From Flavobacteriaceae bacterium EG-1 (GTDB lineage Bacteria > Bacteroidota > Bacteroidia > Flavobacteriales > Flavobacteriaceae), in NCBI RefSeq assembly GCF_009649685.1, contig NZ_WJPK01000001.1, forward strand, positions 1,802,760-1,866,759: a DNA stretch of 64,000 nt, read 5' to 3'. The notes under the pieces were generated by a model. That model was not told where the DNA came from. It worked only from the letters and a program-made list of their open reading frames with translations, and made no database searches. Position numbers and translations under genes: made by a program. This document shows, in pieces, positions 1-9,934 of the stretch (position 1 is the stretch's first letter; every line of letters begins with the position of its first letter).

Positions 1-3000
1 AATAATGGCACCTATGAGCAATATGGAAATTTCACTTCAACCAATATAATATCTTTTGGAGAGGACAAAGAAGGCGAGCTCTACATAATGAAACAGGGTG
101 TTTCTTCCTTATATAAAATAACTTCTAAAAACACAGGATTTGGCACTACCCCTCAATTATTATCGCAAACAGGTGCTTTTTCAGATATTGAGAATTTAAC
201 ACCCACAGATGGACTAATCCCTTATGACCTTGTTGAATCTTTCTGGTCTGATGGGGCAGAAAAAAAGCGATGGATGGCAATTCCTAATGATGGAAATCAC
301 AATGCAACTGATGAGAAAATAAAATATACTGATGTTGATGATTGGGATTTTCCTATAGGATCGGTTTTGGTAAAACACTTTGAACTACCAATCGACGAAA
401 GAAATCCGACAATTACAAAGCGATTAGAGACACGATTTTCTATAAAAGCTAGTGATGGTAATTTTTATTTTGTTACTTACAAATGGAACGAAGAACAAAC
501 TGACGCCACTTTATTAACCAGTGGTTTAGAGGAGAATATAAGAATCACAAAGGCCAATGGTAGCTCTGAAACACAAACATGGAGCTATCCTAGTACCATA
601 GATTGTGTAAGTTGCCACAATCCAACTACGGGCGGTGTTATTGGAGCAAAATCTAGGTTTTTAAACAAAGACTACACCTACCCAAAAACGGGTAATACAG
701 GAAATCAATTAGTAACTTTAAGTCATTTAGGTATTTTAGACCAGGCCATTACCGATGCAGACACAAACGGTATTTTAACATCAAAATCTATCGATGATGC
801 CACTGCCAGTTTAGATGAAAAAGCACGATCTTATTTAGATCTAAATTGTGCATATTGCCATAGACCAGGTACAGGAAATCGAGGCGATTTTGATCTTCGA
901 CTTAACCTAGATCTAGTACAAACTGGTGTTCTATCAGCTTCACCTTATATTCCCTTAGGTATACCAAATGAAAAAATAGTTGCGGCGGGCGATGTTGGCA
1001 GCTCTATCCTCTACCATCGCATGAATAGCATTGATCCTGCTATTAAAATGCCTCCAATATCAAAAAATAAAATTGATATCAAAGCTGTAACCTTAATCAA
1101 TGAATGGATTGGTCAATTAGACCCAGACCCATGTGCTGATCGCATTATTATGGAAACATTTAATAATATACCTGGCACAACTATAGCTGAATTAAAAAAT
1201 GAAGCAATCTTTCCAGATACACCAAGTTCCGTTAAAGAACTTAATGAATTTCGTATACCAATTAATGTTGGTGATGATTATGGCGTACGAGTAAAAGGTT
1301 TATTAAAAGCACCAGAAACTGGAACATACTATTTTTGGGTTGCTGGAGATGACAATGTTGAGTTAAATTTAAGTACCGACGCATCTGAAATTAATAAAAC
1401 AAGAATAGCGTACCACAATGGTTGGTCTTACGATGTAGAATGGGATAAATTTTCTACACAGAAATCAGTAGGAATAGAACTTGTAGCTGGTGAAAATTAT
1501 TATCTCGAAGCATTAATGAACGAACGTGGTGGTGGTGATAATTTAGCAGTTGGATGGCGTAAACCAAGCAATGGTAATGGCACTTCTCCTTTTCAAGTTA
1601 TCCCATGTACTGCTTTTGATGAATTTAATGAAACTCCTGTAGTTAAGGTAACAGGTGTAACGTTAGACGAAACTACGGCAACTATAGATGTTGGCGCCTT
1701 GCAACAACTTATTGCTCACGTAAGTCCAAGTAATGCTGATGACACATCGGTATCATGGAAATCTTCTAATACTAATATCGCTACTGTAGATAGTAATGGA
1801 TTAGTAACAGCAATAGCAAAAGGAAATGCTACTATTACAGTTACAACAACCGATGGATCATTTGTTGCTCAATCCGTAATAAATGTAAATATGCCCGTAA
1901 CTGGCATTCTAATGAATCCGGCTACCGCCTCGTTAGAAGTAGACCAAACAATAACTATTGAAGCTATTATATCACCTTCTAACGCTAGTGATAAATCCGT
2001 TACATGGACTTCAAGTGATACAAGTATTGCTACTGTAAATACAAATGGAGTTGTTCGTGGTATAGTTGCAGGTGATGCTACCATTACAGCAACTACAACA
2101 GATGGTGGATTTAGTTCTACTGCTCAATTAACGATTTCCGCTAAACCAATTTCGGTTACTGGAATTACGGTTGATCCAACTTCAGCTTCAATTCAAGTTG
2201 ATGAAACCACAACTATTCAAGCAATTATTGCACCAACAAATGCAACTAACAAATCTGTTACATGGACTTCAAGTGATACTAGTATTGCTACCGTAAACAC
2301 AAATGGAGTTGTTCGTGGTATAGTTGCAGGTGATGCTACCATTACAGCAACTACAACAGATGGTGGATTTAGTTCTACTGCTCAATTAACGATTTCTGCT
2401 AAACCAATTTCGGTTACTGGAATTACGGTTGATCCAACTTCGGCTTCAATTCAAGTTGATGAAACCACAACTATTCAAGCAATTTTTGCACCAACAAATG
2501 CAACTAACAAATCTGTTACATGGACTTCAAGCGATACTAGTATTGCTACCGTAAACACAAATGGAGTTGTTCGTGGTAGAGCTACAGGTGATGCTACAAT
2601 TACAGCAACTACAACAGATGGTGGATTTAGTGCTACTGCTCAATTAACGATTTCTGCTAAACCAATTTCAGTGACTGGAATTACGGTTGATCCAACTTCG
2701 GCTTCAATTCAAGTAGATGAAACCACAACTATTCAAGCAATTATTGCACCAACAAATGCAACTAACAAATCTGTTACATGGACTTCAAGCGATACTAGTA
2801 TTGCTACCGTAAACACAAATGGAGTTGTTCGTGGAATAGCTACAGGTGATGCTACAATTACAGCAACTACAACAGATGGTGGATTTAGTGCTACTGCTCA
2901 ATTAACGATTTCTGCTAAACCAATTTCAGTGACTGGAATTACGGTTGATCCAACTTCGGCTTCAATTCAAGTAGATGAAACCACAACTATTCAAGCAATT

Positions 3001-5007
3001 ATTGCACCAACAAATGCAACTAACAAATCTGTTACATGGACTTCAAGTGATACAAGTATTGCTACCGTAAATACAAACGGAGTTGTTCGTGGTATAGCCG
3101 CAGGTGATGCTACCATTACAGCAACTACAACAGATGGTGATTTCTCAGCTACTGCTCAATTAACGATTTCCGCTAAACCAATTCCGGTTACTGGAATTAC
3201 GGTTGATCCAACTTCGGCTTCAATTCAAGTTGATGAAATCACAACTATTCAAGCAATTATTGCACCAACAAATGCAACTAACAAATCTGTTACATGGACT
3301 TCAAGTGATACAAGTATTGCTGCCGTAAATACAAACGGAGTTGTTCGTGGTATAGCCGCAGGTGATGCTACTATTACAGCAACTACAACAGATGGTGATT
3401 TCTCAGCTACTGCTAACATAATAGTATCTAGCAATCAAATATGTAATGCACAGGGAGCTATTTTAATGGAACGATTTGATGGAATTGTAGGTGAACCATT
3501 GAGTCAACTTTTAAACTCAAGCAATTATCCAAACAACCCATCGCAGACAATGTTATTATCAAGTTTTGATATTCCAATAAATGCTGCTGAAAATTATGGT
3601 GCTAGAGTTCATGGTTACTTATGCGCTCCCGAGACTGGAACGTATTATTTCTGGATTGCTGGTGATGACCATGTACAGCTAAATCTATCAACAAATACTA
3701 GCACTTCTAACAAAAATAGAATAGCCTATCATAATGAATATACAGGTTATAAAAAATGGAATGTATTTAATTCTCAAAAATCGGTAGGGATACAATTACA
3801 AGCAGGTCAATCCTACTATATAGAAGCACTTATGAAAGAAGGCGATGGTGGAGACCATTTAAGTGTAGGATGGAGAAAACCTAGCGATGGAAGTGGTGGT
3901 TCACCTACACAGGTTGTTCCGGGTGCATATTTATCTCCGGCAAGTTTCGAACCTACTGCGGTTACCGGTGTATCGATAACACCCAAAACAGCTTCTATAT
4001 CTGTATTCGGTAGCATTAAATTAGAAACGCTTATTACACCCTCAAATGCAACAGATAATTCTGTCACTTGGAGCACTAGTAACTCAGCTATTGCAACGGT
4101 TAGTTCAAGTGGATATGTACAAGGCATTGCACCTGGAAAAGCAACAATAACAGCAATAACAAACGATGGAAATTTTATGGCTACAACTGAAATAACAGTC
4201 ACAAATAAATCAGATTGTTCAGCTGAGGGCATAATTGTTATGCATCGATATGATAACATATTTGGTGAAGACTTAAACTTATTAAAAAACTCAAACAATT
4301 ACCCTAACAATCCATCAGAGACAATAGAATTAACAGAATTTGACATCCCAAAAAATAACGTTGATTATTATGGTGCCAGAGTACACGGATATGTTTGCGC
4401 CCCCGAATCTGGAATGTATTATTTTTGGGTCGCTGGTGATGATTTTGTTGAACTAAACTTATCAACCAACAGTCAAGAGAATAACAAAAAAAGAATAGCT
4501 TACCATAATGAGTATACAGAATACAAACAGTGGAATGTATTCGAAACGCAAAAATCGGTTGGTATTCAATTATATGCCGGTCAAAAATACTTTATAGAAG
4601 CTCTTGTAAAAGAAGGTGACGGAGGAGACCATTTAACTGTAGGTTGGAGAAAACCAAGTGATGGTAATGGTAGCGAACCATCTGAAGTTATACCAGGCAC
4701 ATATTTATCGCCACCTGAAGACTATGCTAATTCTGAAAATAATGTAAATGGCCTTTTATCTAACAAACAACCAATAACTTTAAAAATCAATGAAAACCCT
4801 GTTACTGAAAATATAGATATTGAAGTTACCAACATAGAAGAACGCATTATTGAGTATCATGTGTATTCGCAATCTGGTGTGCAAGTTGCATATAAAAAAG
4901 GAGGCACAAAAGAAGACATAGACACAAGCACTTTACCAACTGGAGTATATACTTTAATTGCGCGCGTAGATGATAAAATCTTAAGTGAACAAATCATCGT
5001 TAAATAA
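1..5007 (+). CDS. Giant T9SS-secreted protein, 5'-partial: GSDH end, diheme cytochrome, PA14 and Big_2 domains
   Basis: The reading frame is open from base 1, so the gene starts upstream; the Met at 88 is internal. The first ~35 residues look like the C-terminal end of a glucose/sorbosone (PQQ-type) dehydrogenase (SFGEDKEGELY, then SLYKI). A diheme c-type cytochrome region of the SO2930 type follows, with CVSCH at 604-618 and CAYCH at 847-861. Then come PA14 (about 1130-1620), seven tandem Big_2 Ig-like domains (about 1640-3420), PA14 (3430-3950), one Big_2 (3955-4200), PA14 (4210-4720) and a type IX sorting tail (about 4780-5004). The PA14 domains carry the motif GDDxVxLNLST and probably bind carbohydrate. 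Inferred role: exported, cell-surface sugar oxidation with electron transfer through the hemes. Domain calls are by eye; the true N-terminus is not in the window. Confidence 0.85.
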   Translation, partial: NNGTYEQYGNFTSTNIISFGEDKEGELYIMKQGVSSLYKITSKNTGFGTTPQLLSQTGAFSDIENLTPTDGLIPYDLVESFWSDGAEKKRWMAIPNDGNHNATDEKIKYTDVDDWDFPIGSVLVKHFELPIDERNPTITKRLETRFSIKASDGNFYFVTYKWNEEQTDATLLTSGLEENIRITKANGSSETQTWSYPSTIDCVSCHNPTTGGVIGAKSRFLNKDYTYPKTGNTGNQLVTLSHLGILDQAITDADTNGILTSKSIDDATASLDEKARSYLDLNCAYCHRPGTGNRGDFDLRLNLDLVQTGVLSASPYIPLGIPNEKIVAAGDVGSSILYHRMNSIDPAIKMPPISKNKIDIKAVTLINEWIGQLDPDPCADRIIMETFNNIPGTTIAELKNEAIFPDTPSSVKELNEFRIPINVGDDYGVRVKGLLKAPETGTYYFWVAGDDNVELNLSTDASEINKTRIAYHNGWSYDVEWDKFSTQKSVGIELVAGENYYLEALMNERGGGDNLAVGWRKPSNGNGTSPFQVIPCTAFDEFNETPVVKVTGVTLDETTATIDVGALQQLIAHVSPSNADDTSVSWKSSNTNIATVDSNGLVTAIAKGNATITVTTTDGSFVAQSVINVNMPVTGILMNPATASLEVDQTITIEAIISPSNASDKSVTWTSSDTSIATVNTNGVVRGIVAGDATITATTTDGGFSSTAQLTISAKPISVTGITVDPTSASIQVDETTTIQAIIAPTNATNKSVTWTSSDTSIATVNTNGVVRGIVAGDATITATTTDGGFSSTAQLTISAKPISVTGITVDPTSASIQVDETTTIQAIFAPTNATNKSVTWTSSDTSIATVNTNGVVRGRATGDATITATTTDGGFSATAQLTISAKPISVTGITVDPTSASIQVDETTTIQAIIAPTNATNKSVTWTSSDTSIATVNTNGVVRGIATGDATITATTTDGGFSATAQLTISAKPISVTGITVDPTSASIQVDETTTIQAIIAPTNATNKSVTWTSSDTSIATVNTNGVVRGIAAGDATITATTTDGDFSATAQLTISAKPIPVTGITVDPTSASIQVDEITTIQAIIAPTNATNKSVTWTSSDTSIAAVNTNGVVRGIAAGDATITATTTDGDFSATANIIVSSNQICNAQGAILMERFDGIVGEPLSQLLNSSNYPNNPSQTMLLSSFDIPINAAENYGARVHGYLCAPETGTYYFWIAGDDHVQLNLSTNTSTSNKNRIAYHNEYTGYKKWNVFNSQKSVGIQLQAGQSYYIEALMKEGDGGDHLSVGWRKPSDGSGGSPTQVVPGAYLSPASFEPTAVTGVSITPKTASISVFGSIKLETLITPSNATDNSVTWSTSNSAIATVSSSGYVQGIAPGKATITAITNDGNFMATTEITVTNKSDCSAEGIIVMHRYDNIFGEDLNLLKNSNNYPNNPSETIELTEFDIPKNNVDYYGARVHGYVCAPESGMYYFWVAGDDFVELNLSTNSQENNKKRIAYHNEYTEYKQWNVFETQKSVGIQLYAGQKYFIEALVKEGDGGDHLTVGWRKPSDGNGSEPSEVIPGTYLSPPEDYANSENNVNGLLSNKQPITLKINENPVTENIDIEVTNIEERIIEYHVYSQSGVQVAYKKGGTKEDIDTSTLPTGVYTLIARVDDKILSEQIIVK
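1654..3433 (+). repeat. Tandem 258-bp coding repeats (Big_2 domains)
   Basis: Repeat units begin at 1654, 1903, 2161, 2419, 2677, 2935 and 3193. The first step is 249 bp and every later step is exactly 258 bp (86 codons). The units from 2161 to 3193 are almost identical at the DNA level. The unit at 1903 is mosaic: its first half is divergent and its second half matches the array. Each unit encodes one Ig-like Big_2 domain with the core TSSDTSIATVNTNGVVRG. Confidence 0.95.
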
Positions 5008-5070
5008 CAGGCAAGAGATACTTTTATTCGGCATTGACTCGTTAAATAGATAACAAGTCTTATGTACTTT

Positions 5071-6027
5071 ATGAAAAAACTCTTTTACTTTATTTTTTAT
5101 CTTTTTAGTGCAAATCAATATGCGCAAAAAATAGTGGTAGTAGATAGTATGAGTAATGAAACCATACCATTTGCTACCATTTCTTTTGGTGATGGAATAG
5201 GAACTTTTGCTGATGAAGTTGGAGCCTTTTCCTTTTCTAAAAAGAAATATAATGATGTAGATTCTTTATTTGTTTCCGCCATTGGCTATTCAGAAAAAGG
5301 AATTAAAATAGATAGTTCTGTAAACAAGATATTATTAAAATCTGAAGTATCTCAATTAAGTGAAGTTATAGTTTCTGCACCAAAAACTGGTAAGTTTAAA
5401 ATAAGAAAGCAAAAAGGTAAAACCCATACCGACGTTTTTGCATGCTGGCTACCAACAGTAGAAAGTGAAGTAGCTATTTTATTTAATAAGTATGAAAACA
5501 AGACTACTCAAATTTTAAAATTAAATTTACCAATAAATGCTGAGCGTAATTATAAATCTAAAGGAAAAGGAAATTTCGCGACCATTTTTAGAATTCAATA
5601 TTACGCTAATAAAGAAGGAATTCCCAGTGAACCATTAGGGTATGAAAACGTGATCTTTACAATAAATGAAGAGGCTGACAAAATGTTTGAATTAGATCTA
5701 GTAGATAAATCGGTATTTATACCGGAAAATGGAATTTTCATTTCTATTCAAGTTTTAGGTTATGCGGATAAAAATGGTAAATTATTAGACACCAAGAAAT
5801 ACCGAGAAATAAAAACAGCACGAGGTATTCAAAAAATTTCAACTTCTTTTAGACCCCTACTCCCCTTTGTTAAAGGTGAACCTAATGATAATACGTTTGT
5901 ACGACGCATATTTTACAATGATAAAAAGTGGCAAATTTTTGACCGTAATTACAACAAAAATTCTAATTTAATAGAAAACGGAAACAAAAATTATGGTATG
6001 GGTGCAGTATATAAAGTGTGGGAATAA
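5071..6027 (+). CDS. Secreted protein with carboxypeptidase-regulatory-like N-terminal domain
   Basis: A signal peptide (MKKLFYFIFYLFSANQYAQ) is followed by a carboxypeptidase-D-regulatory-like beta-sandwich at about residues 22-105: an opening like IVVVDSMSNETIPFATISF, ending in a SEVIVSAPK-type strand. Such domains are common at the N-terminus of Bacteroidota outer-membrane and secreted proteins. The remaining ~210 residues are not recognised. An in-frame ATG at 5062 would add three residues; 5071 was chosen because it opens the signal peptide. It lies 54 bp after the giant secreted protein on the same strand and may be co-transcribed with it. No enzyme motif is visible. Confidence 0.75.
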   Translation: MKKLFYFIFYLFSANQYAQKIVVVDSMSNETIPFATISFGDGIGTFADEVGAFSFSKKKYNDVDSLFVSAIGYSEKGIKIDSSVNKILLKSEVSQLSEVIVSAPKTGKFKIRKQKGKTHTDVFACWLPTVESEVAILFNKYENKTTQILKLNLPINAERNYKSKGKGNFATIFRIQYYANKEGIPSEPLGYENVIFTINEEADKMFELDLVDKSVFIPENGIFISIQVLGYADKNGKLLDTKKYREIKTARGIQKISTSFRPLLPFVKGEPNDNTFVRRIFYNDKKWQIFDRNYNKNSNLIENGNKNYGMGAVYKVWE

Positions 6028-6103
6028 TTAATAAATACCCTACTGAAAATAACATATTTTTCTATAATAAACTTTATGGCAAGTCTTTTGCTACATAAAT
6101 GAT

Positions 6104-6535
6104 ATGAAGTCGTTCTATGCAATAATATTAATTACTTTCTTCGGATTTCAAACATACGGTTTAGCTCAAAATCAATCACATAAAAACACATCAGAAATCC
6201 CCATTATTGACAGAATGCTAATTTCCGACTCTTTAGATATTACTTTTCATTCAGCAGGATGCTTTAACAATACCACTAAAACTATTTCCATAATTAAGAA
6301 TGATTCAAATTTTATTGCTGTATTTAACAACACAGAAATAATTTTAAATCCCTCTAAAGTTGAAGCCTTAAGAAATTTTGAGAATCAATTAAAAACCACG
6401 CAACCAACTGGTTGCTCTACAATTGACACCTACATTCTTAAATACAGAAACGAAAAAAATGTATACAAAGACGATACTTGTTCAAACTTCTATGGCAAGT
6501 TACTACTACAAAACCTTGAAATAGAATTTAATTAA
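6104..6535 (+). CDS. Small secreted protein of unknown function
   Basis: This 143-residue protein opens with an apparent signal peptide (MKSFYAIILITFFGFQTYGLAQ). The mature part has three cysteines (in AGCFNN, TGCST and DTCSN) and alternating polar/hydrophobic strands, suggesting a small periplasmic or surface beta-protein. I do not recognise the family. Its stop codon overlaps the end of the convergent ppc gene by 4 bp, which supports the frame being used to its end. Confidence 0.6.
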   Translation: MKSFYAIILITFFGFQTYGLAQNQSHKNTSEIPIIDRMLISDSLDITFHSAGCFNNTTKTISIIKNDSNFIAVFNNTEIILNPSKVEALRNFENQLKTTQPTGCSTIDTYILKYRNEKNVYKDDTCSNFYGKLLLQNLEIEFN

Positions 6536-9078
6536 GCTGAGTTTCTACTAGCATTAATATTACCATATAAAGATCGCGTAACTATTTTTTCATACAATTC
6601 TAAATATTCAGATTTTTGACCGATTTTCTGCAATGCATTTTGCTGAATAACCAATAATGGCAGTACAATATTCTCCCTAATCTTGATAGATTCACGTGAT
6701 ACTGCCTCATTTTCCATTAGGATTTTAGATCCCGAAATCAATAATAACATCTTTTTAGAAAGTAAATACTCTTCATGAAGAATATTCCAAAACTCTCCAT
6801 ATTCTTCATTTTCTTTCATGTAAGAAGTTAGCTCAAAATAACACTTAGACAACGACATCATACTATTTAACATCAATGCTCTAAACAATGGTACTTCTTT
6901 ATACAATTTTTTTAAATCACGCAATTTACCTTGTTCTTTCATTGTCTGAATCGCAGTTCCTATACCAAAATAACCAGGTACATTTTGTTTCAACTGACTC
7001 CATGAACCAACAAAAGAAATAGCCCTTAAATCTGAAAGCTCTAATTTTTTCTTATTTCCACGTTTACCCGGTCTACTTCCAATATTAGCTTTTGTATAAT
7101 ATTTAAGCGTACTCATATCTTCTAAATATGGCATAAATTTATCATGATGTTTTAATGCATCATATTTCTCAAAGCTCAAGTCAGATAGTTCTTCAAGTAA
7201 TTTTCTAGATTCTTTAGAAATTACATTTTCTTTCCCAAAAATATTATTTGACAATCCAGCAGTTAATAGCTGTTCACTATTATGCATAAACTGTTCTTTA
7301 GTACCATAAGTACTTGTAATAGTTTGCCCTTGAATTGTTAATTGTATCTCATGATTTGCGATATCTTTTGTTTGAGCAGCATAAAAACGATGTGTTTTAC
7401 CACCACCTCTTGCTGGTGGTCCACCTCTACCATCAAAAAAGATAGCTTTAACATCATTCTTTTTGCAAACTTTAGAAAGATTTTCTTTAGTCTTAAAAAT
7501 AGACCAATTAGCTTTTACATAGCCTCCATCCTTTGTTCCATCAGAAAAACCAAGCATAATGGTATGCTTGTTATCTCTTCTTTCTAAGTGTGCTCTATAC
7601 TGTGGAATTTTAAATAATGCCTCCATGGTAGCTTCAGAAGTCTCCATTCCTTTCATTGTTTCAAAAAGTGGAACAATGTCAAAAGTTATTTTATCATCTT
7701 CCCAGCCACACCAGCGAAAAAGTCCATATACAAAAAGCACAGAGAACATATCTTCACTATTACTAATTATGTATCTATCACAGCTTTCTACTCCATTTTT
7801 ACGTTGAATACCTTTAAGTTGCGAAATATTTCTGATAGTATCTTTCACGATAGGGTCATCGTAATCTTTAACAGATACACTTATATCTTCTTTTAAAAGT
7901 ATATCTCTGAGCTTAGCAGTAGTAAGTTCGTCTAAACTCTTATCAATTATTTTATTCTTTTTAAGAATAGCCTCTACTGTTTTTGTGTGCTGGCTATGAT
8001 CTTGTCTAATATCAAGAATTGCAAAGTGTGTTTTAAAAATCTTCACTTTATCAATTAAATCATCTAAATCTTTCAAATAAAGACTATGATATTTATCTAC
8101 CAAAAGCTCTCTAATAGCCTCAAGTGGTCTAATAATATTTTCATAACCAACATGTTTTCTAGCATCAAACATGGCGATATACAAACTACTACGCAGTTCT
8201 TTTATATGTGCATCTAACTCTTTAAAGGTTAGTTTTTTTTGTAATACCTTTAAATCATTATAGTAACACTTCATTAAATTAACTCGAAGCTCATCTGCAA
8301 CTTCTTTTGTAATCTTTGCAGTTACATAGGGGTTTCCATCACGGTCCCCACCAGGCCAAAAGCCCAATTGCATAATCTTGTGATTTTCAAACTTATCATC
8401 TTTAATATTCTCTTTTATATAAGAATAAAGACTACCAACAGCATCATAATATACGTTTCTTAAAGTATAAATAATATTTTTTGCTTCGTCTAAAGGAGTT
8501 GGTTTTTTTAAATTAATTAATGATGTTAAACCTAATTGCTGCAAAGTAATATCTATATCATCAATACGATCTTCAAGTATTAAGGATCTAAGCTCATCAA
8601 TAATATCTAAAACTGCAGGGGTATAAAACTGTGTTGGATGTGCAGTGAGAACAATACGCGCACTAAAATTTGACAATTTATCGGCAACTTTATCCCAACT
8701 TTTATTTTTATCTACAAGCTGAAAATAATCCTTTATAGATAGAGAAAGTGAATGCTCATGCATTTTCGGGAATGCTGCATCTTCAACACTGTCGAAAAGC
8801 ACAACTTGTCTTTCAACATACTGAATAATTCTAAACATAAAATCTATTCGAGACTTCTCTGTATCAAGACTAGCAAAATTCTCAAAAAACTCTTCTAAAA
8901 TATCTTGCGGGTTTTTACCATTTCCTAACCCTTCTTGACATTGGTGAACTAAAAGCGGAATTAGAATTCCTACATTCTCAGTATTTTGATAGGGTAAATT
9001 TAGGAACAAACTATTATAAACATTGAACTTATTATTTACCGATTTTTTAAATTCTTTTAATCTTTCTGTTTGTGACAT
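6532..9078 (-). CDS. ppc: Phosphoenolpyruvate carboxylase
   Basis: Carboxylates phosphoenolpyruvate with bicarbonate to oxaloacetate, refilling the TCA cycle in the cytoplasm. Family motifs are in order: VLTAHPTQ with the catalytic His at about residue 147; WPGGDRDGNP at 241-250; LDIRQDHSQH near 355; MLGFSDGTKDGG at 508-519; the Arg/Gly-rich loop FFDGRGGPPARGGG at 547-560; and the C-terminal NINASRNSA. At 848 residues it is slightly shorter than proteobacterial enzymes (about 880), as expected for the Bacteroidota form. The ATG at 9078 gives full-length alignment. It seems monocistronic, with 181 bp of non-coding DNA upstream. Confidence 0.97.
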   Translation of the reverse strand: MSQTERLKEFKKSVNNKFNVYNSLFLNLPYQNTENVGILIPLLVHQCQEGLGNGKNPQDILEEFFENFASLDTEKSRIDFMFRIIQYVERQVVLFDSVEDAAFPKMHEHSLSLSIKDYFQLVDKNKSWDKVADKLSNFSARIVLTAHPTQFYTPAVLDIIDELRSLILEDRIDDIDITLQQLGLTSLINLKKPTPLDEAKNIIYTLRNVYYDAVGSLYSYIKENIKDDKFENHKIMQLGFWPGGDRDGNPYVTAKITKEVADELRVNLMKCYYNDLKVLQKKLTFKELDAHIKELRSSLYIAMFDARKHVGYENIIRPLEAIRELLVDKYHSLYLKDLDDLIDKVKIFKTHFAILDIRQDHSQHTKTVEAILKKNKIIDKSLDELTTAKLRDILLKEDISVSVKDYDDPIVKDTIRNISQLKGIQRKNGVESCDRYIISNSEDMFSVLFVYGLFRWCGWEDDKITFDIVPLFETMKGMETSEATMEALFKIPQYRAHLERRDNKHTIMLGFSDGTKDGGYVKANWSIFKTKENLSKVCKKNDVKAIFFDGRGGPPARGGGKTHRFYAAQTKDIANHEIQLTIQGQTITSTYGTKEQFMHNSEQLLTAGLSNNIFGKENVISKESRKLLEELSDLSFEKYDALKHHDKFMPYLEDMSTLKYYTKANIGSRPGKRGNKKKLELSDLRAISFVGSWSQLKQNVPGYFGIGTAIQTMKEQGKLRDLKKLYKEVPLFRALMLNSMMSLSKCYFELTSYMKENEEYGEFWNILHEEYLLSKKMLLLISGSKILMENEAVSRESIKIRENIVLPLLVIQQNALQKIGQKSEYLELYEKIVTRSLYGNINASRNSA

Positions 9079-9259
9079 AAAGTTTCTTGAAATATTGTAA
9101 AATATAGTGTTGTGTATCTCGAGGGCTTAAATCTCAATTTACAAATATCGACATAATATCAGCATTGTACTTATAGTATTATTTGAATTAACAAAATAAA
9201 GCATGTTACTGATATAAGCAACAATTATTAAAATTTGATGCTATTTATTTGAATGGATA

Positions 9260-9934
9260 TTAAAAAAAGGGACGATACTGCAATACTCTAAAATCTATAG
9301 TATTAAAATTTACATTTTCACTTTTCATTCTTTTGTAGGTTGGTAGGCTTCCGATGGCCCTATTTGCTGATCCAGAAGGAGCAGTTAAAGAAACTGTTTT
9401 TATTATTCTTGAAGGTTCTAAATTATTTTCCCCTGGAATCTCAAATTGATGTATTCTAGGTACTTCGTTAGAAACTATGTGCAATTTTAGATTATTCTCT
9501 TTCAAATGCCTTCTAAAAAAATACTCAGGTCCGTTCTTACTATTTCCTCCTGTAAAAATCAACATCTCAATATTCTGGTATTGCTTTAAATAACCTAAAA
9601 TATTTCGTAATTGAATATGTTGCATGCCGCTATCTGAAGCATCAATTTTATCCCTTTTTGCACTAGCTACTATATCGCATATCCCAATCTTACGATGTTT
9701 CAAAAATGTTTTACGCTGATCTATAGCTTCTTTAGATGTCTCGAATTTTAAATTCAATTCAAAAATAATATTCAAAATTGGCCACAATTGACCATCTCTA
9801 CTCCCATAGCAAAAATCAACATCACCTTTTTTAAGCATGCCGGTTGTAAACCTAGGTGGCGGCAAAGTGCCCACAATCAACTTAGTAGCCTCTTTAAATA
9901 AGAATGGTTCGTAAGGATGTGTATGCTGAAACAA
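9260..9934 (-). CDS. Uracil-DNA glycosylase superfamily protein
   Basis: The protein has the outline of the uracil/hypoxanthine DNA glycosylase fold: an N-terminal IVGTLPPPRF strand-loop, a YGSRDGQLWPIL segment resembling the water-activating loop region of mismatch-specific glycosylases, a central MLIFTGGNSK strand, and a C-terminal TAPSGSANRAIG segment in the place of the DNA-intercalating loop. It would remove damaged or deaminated bases, but the substrate is not predictable. No ATG exists upstream before an in-frame stop, so the start is read as TTG at 9934, which yields MFQHTHPYEP. The next Met comes only after the conserved GTLPPPRF loop, so that later start would lose it. Confidence 0.72.
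   Translation of the reverse strand: MFQHTHPYEPFLFKEATKLIVGTLPPPRFTTGMLKKGDVDFCYGSRDGQLWPILNIIFELNLKFETSKEAIDQRKTFLKHRKIGICDIVASAKRDKIDASDSGMQHIQLRNILGYLKQYQNIEMLIFTGGNSKNGPEYFFRRHLKENNLKLHIVSNEVPRIHQFEIPGENNLEPSRIIKTVSLTAPSGSANRAIGSLPTYKRMKSENVNFNTIDFRVLQYRPFF

Noticed and set aside
1869-3434. Minus-strand ORFs inside the Big_2 array
   Set aside because: They are antisense to a strongly conserved coding frame, share its repeat period, and have no own motif.
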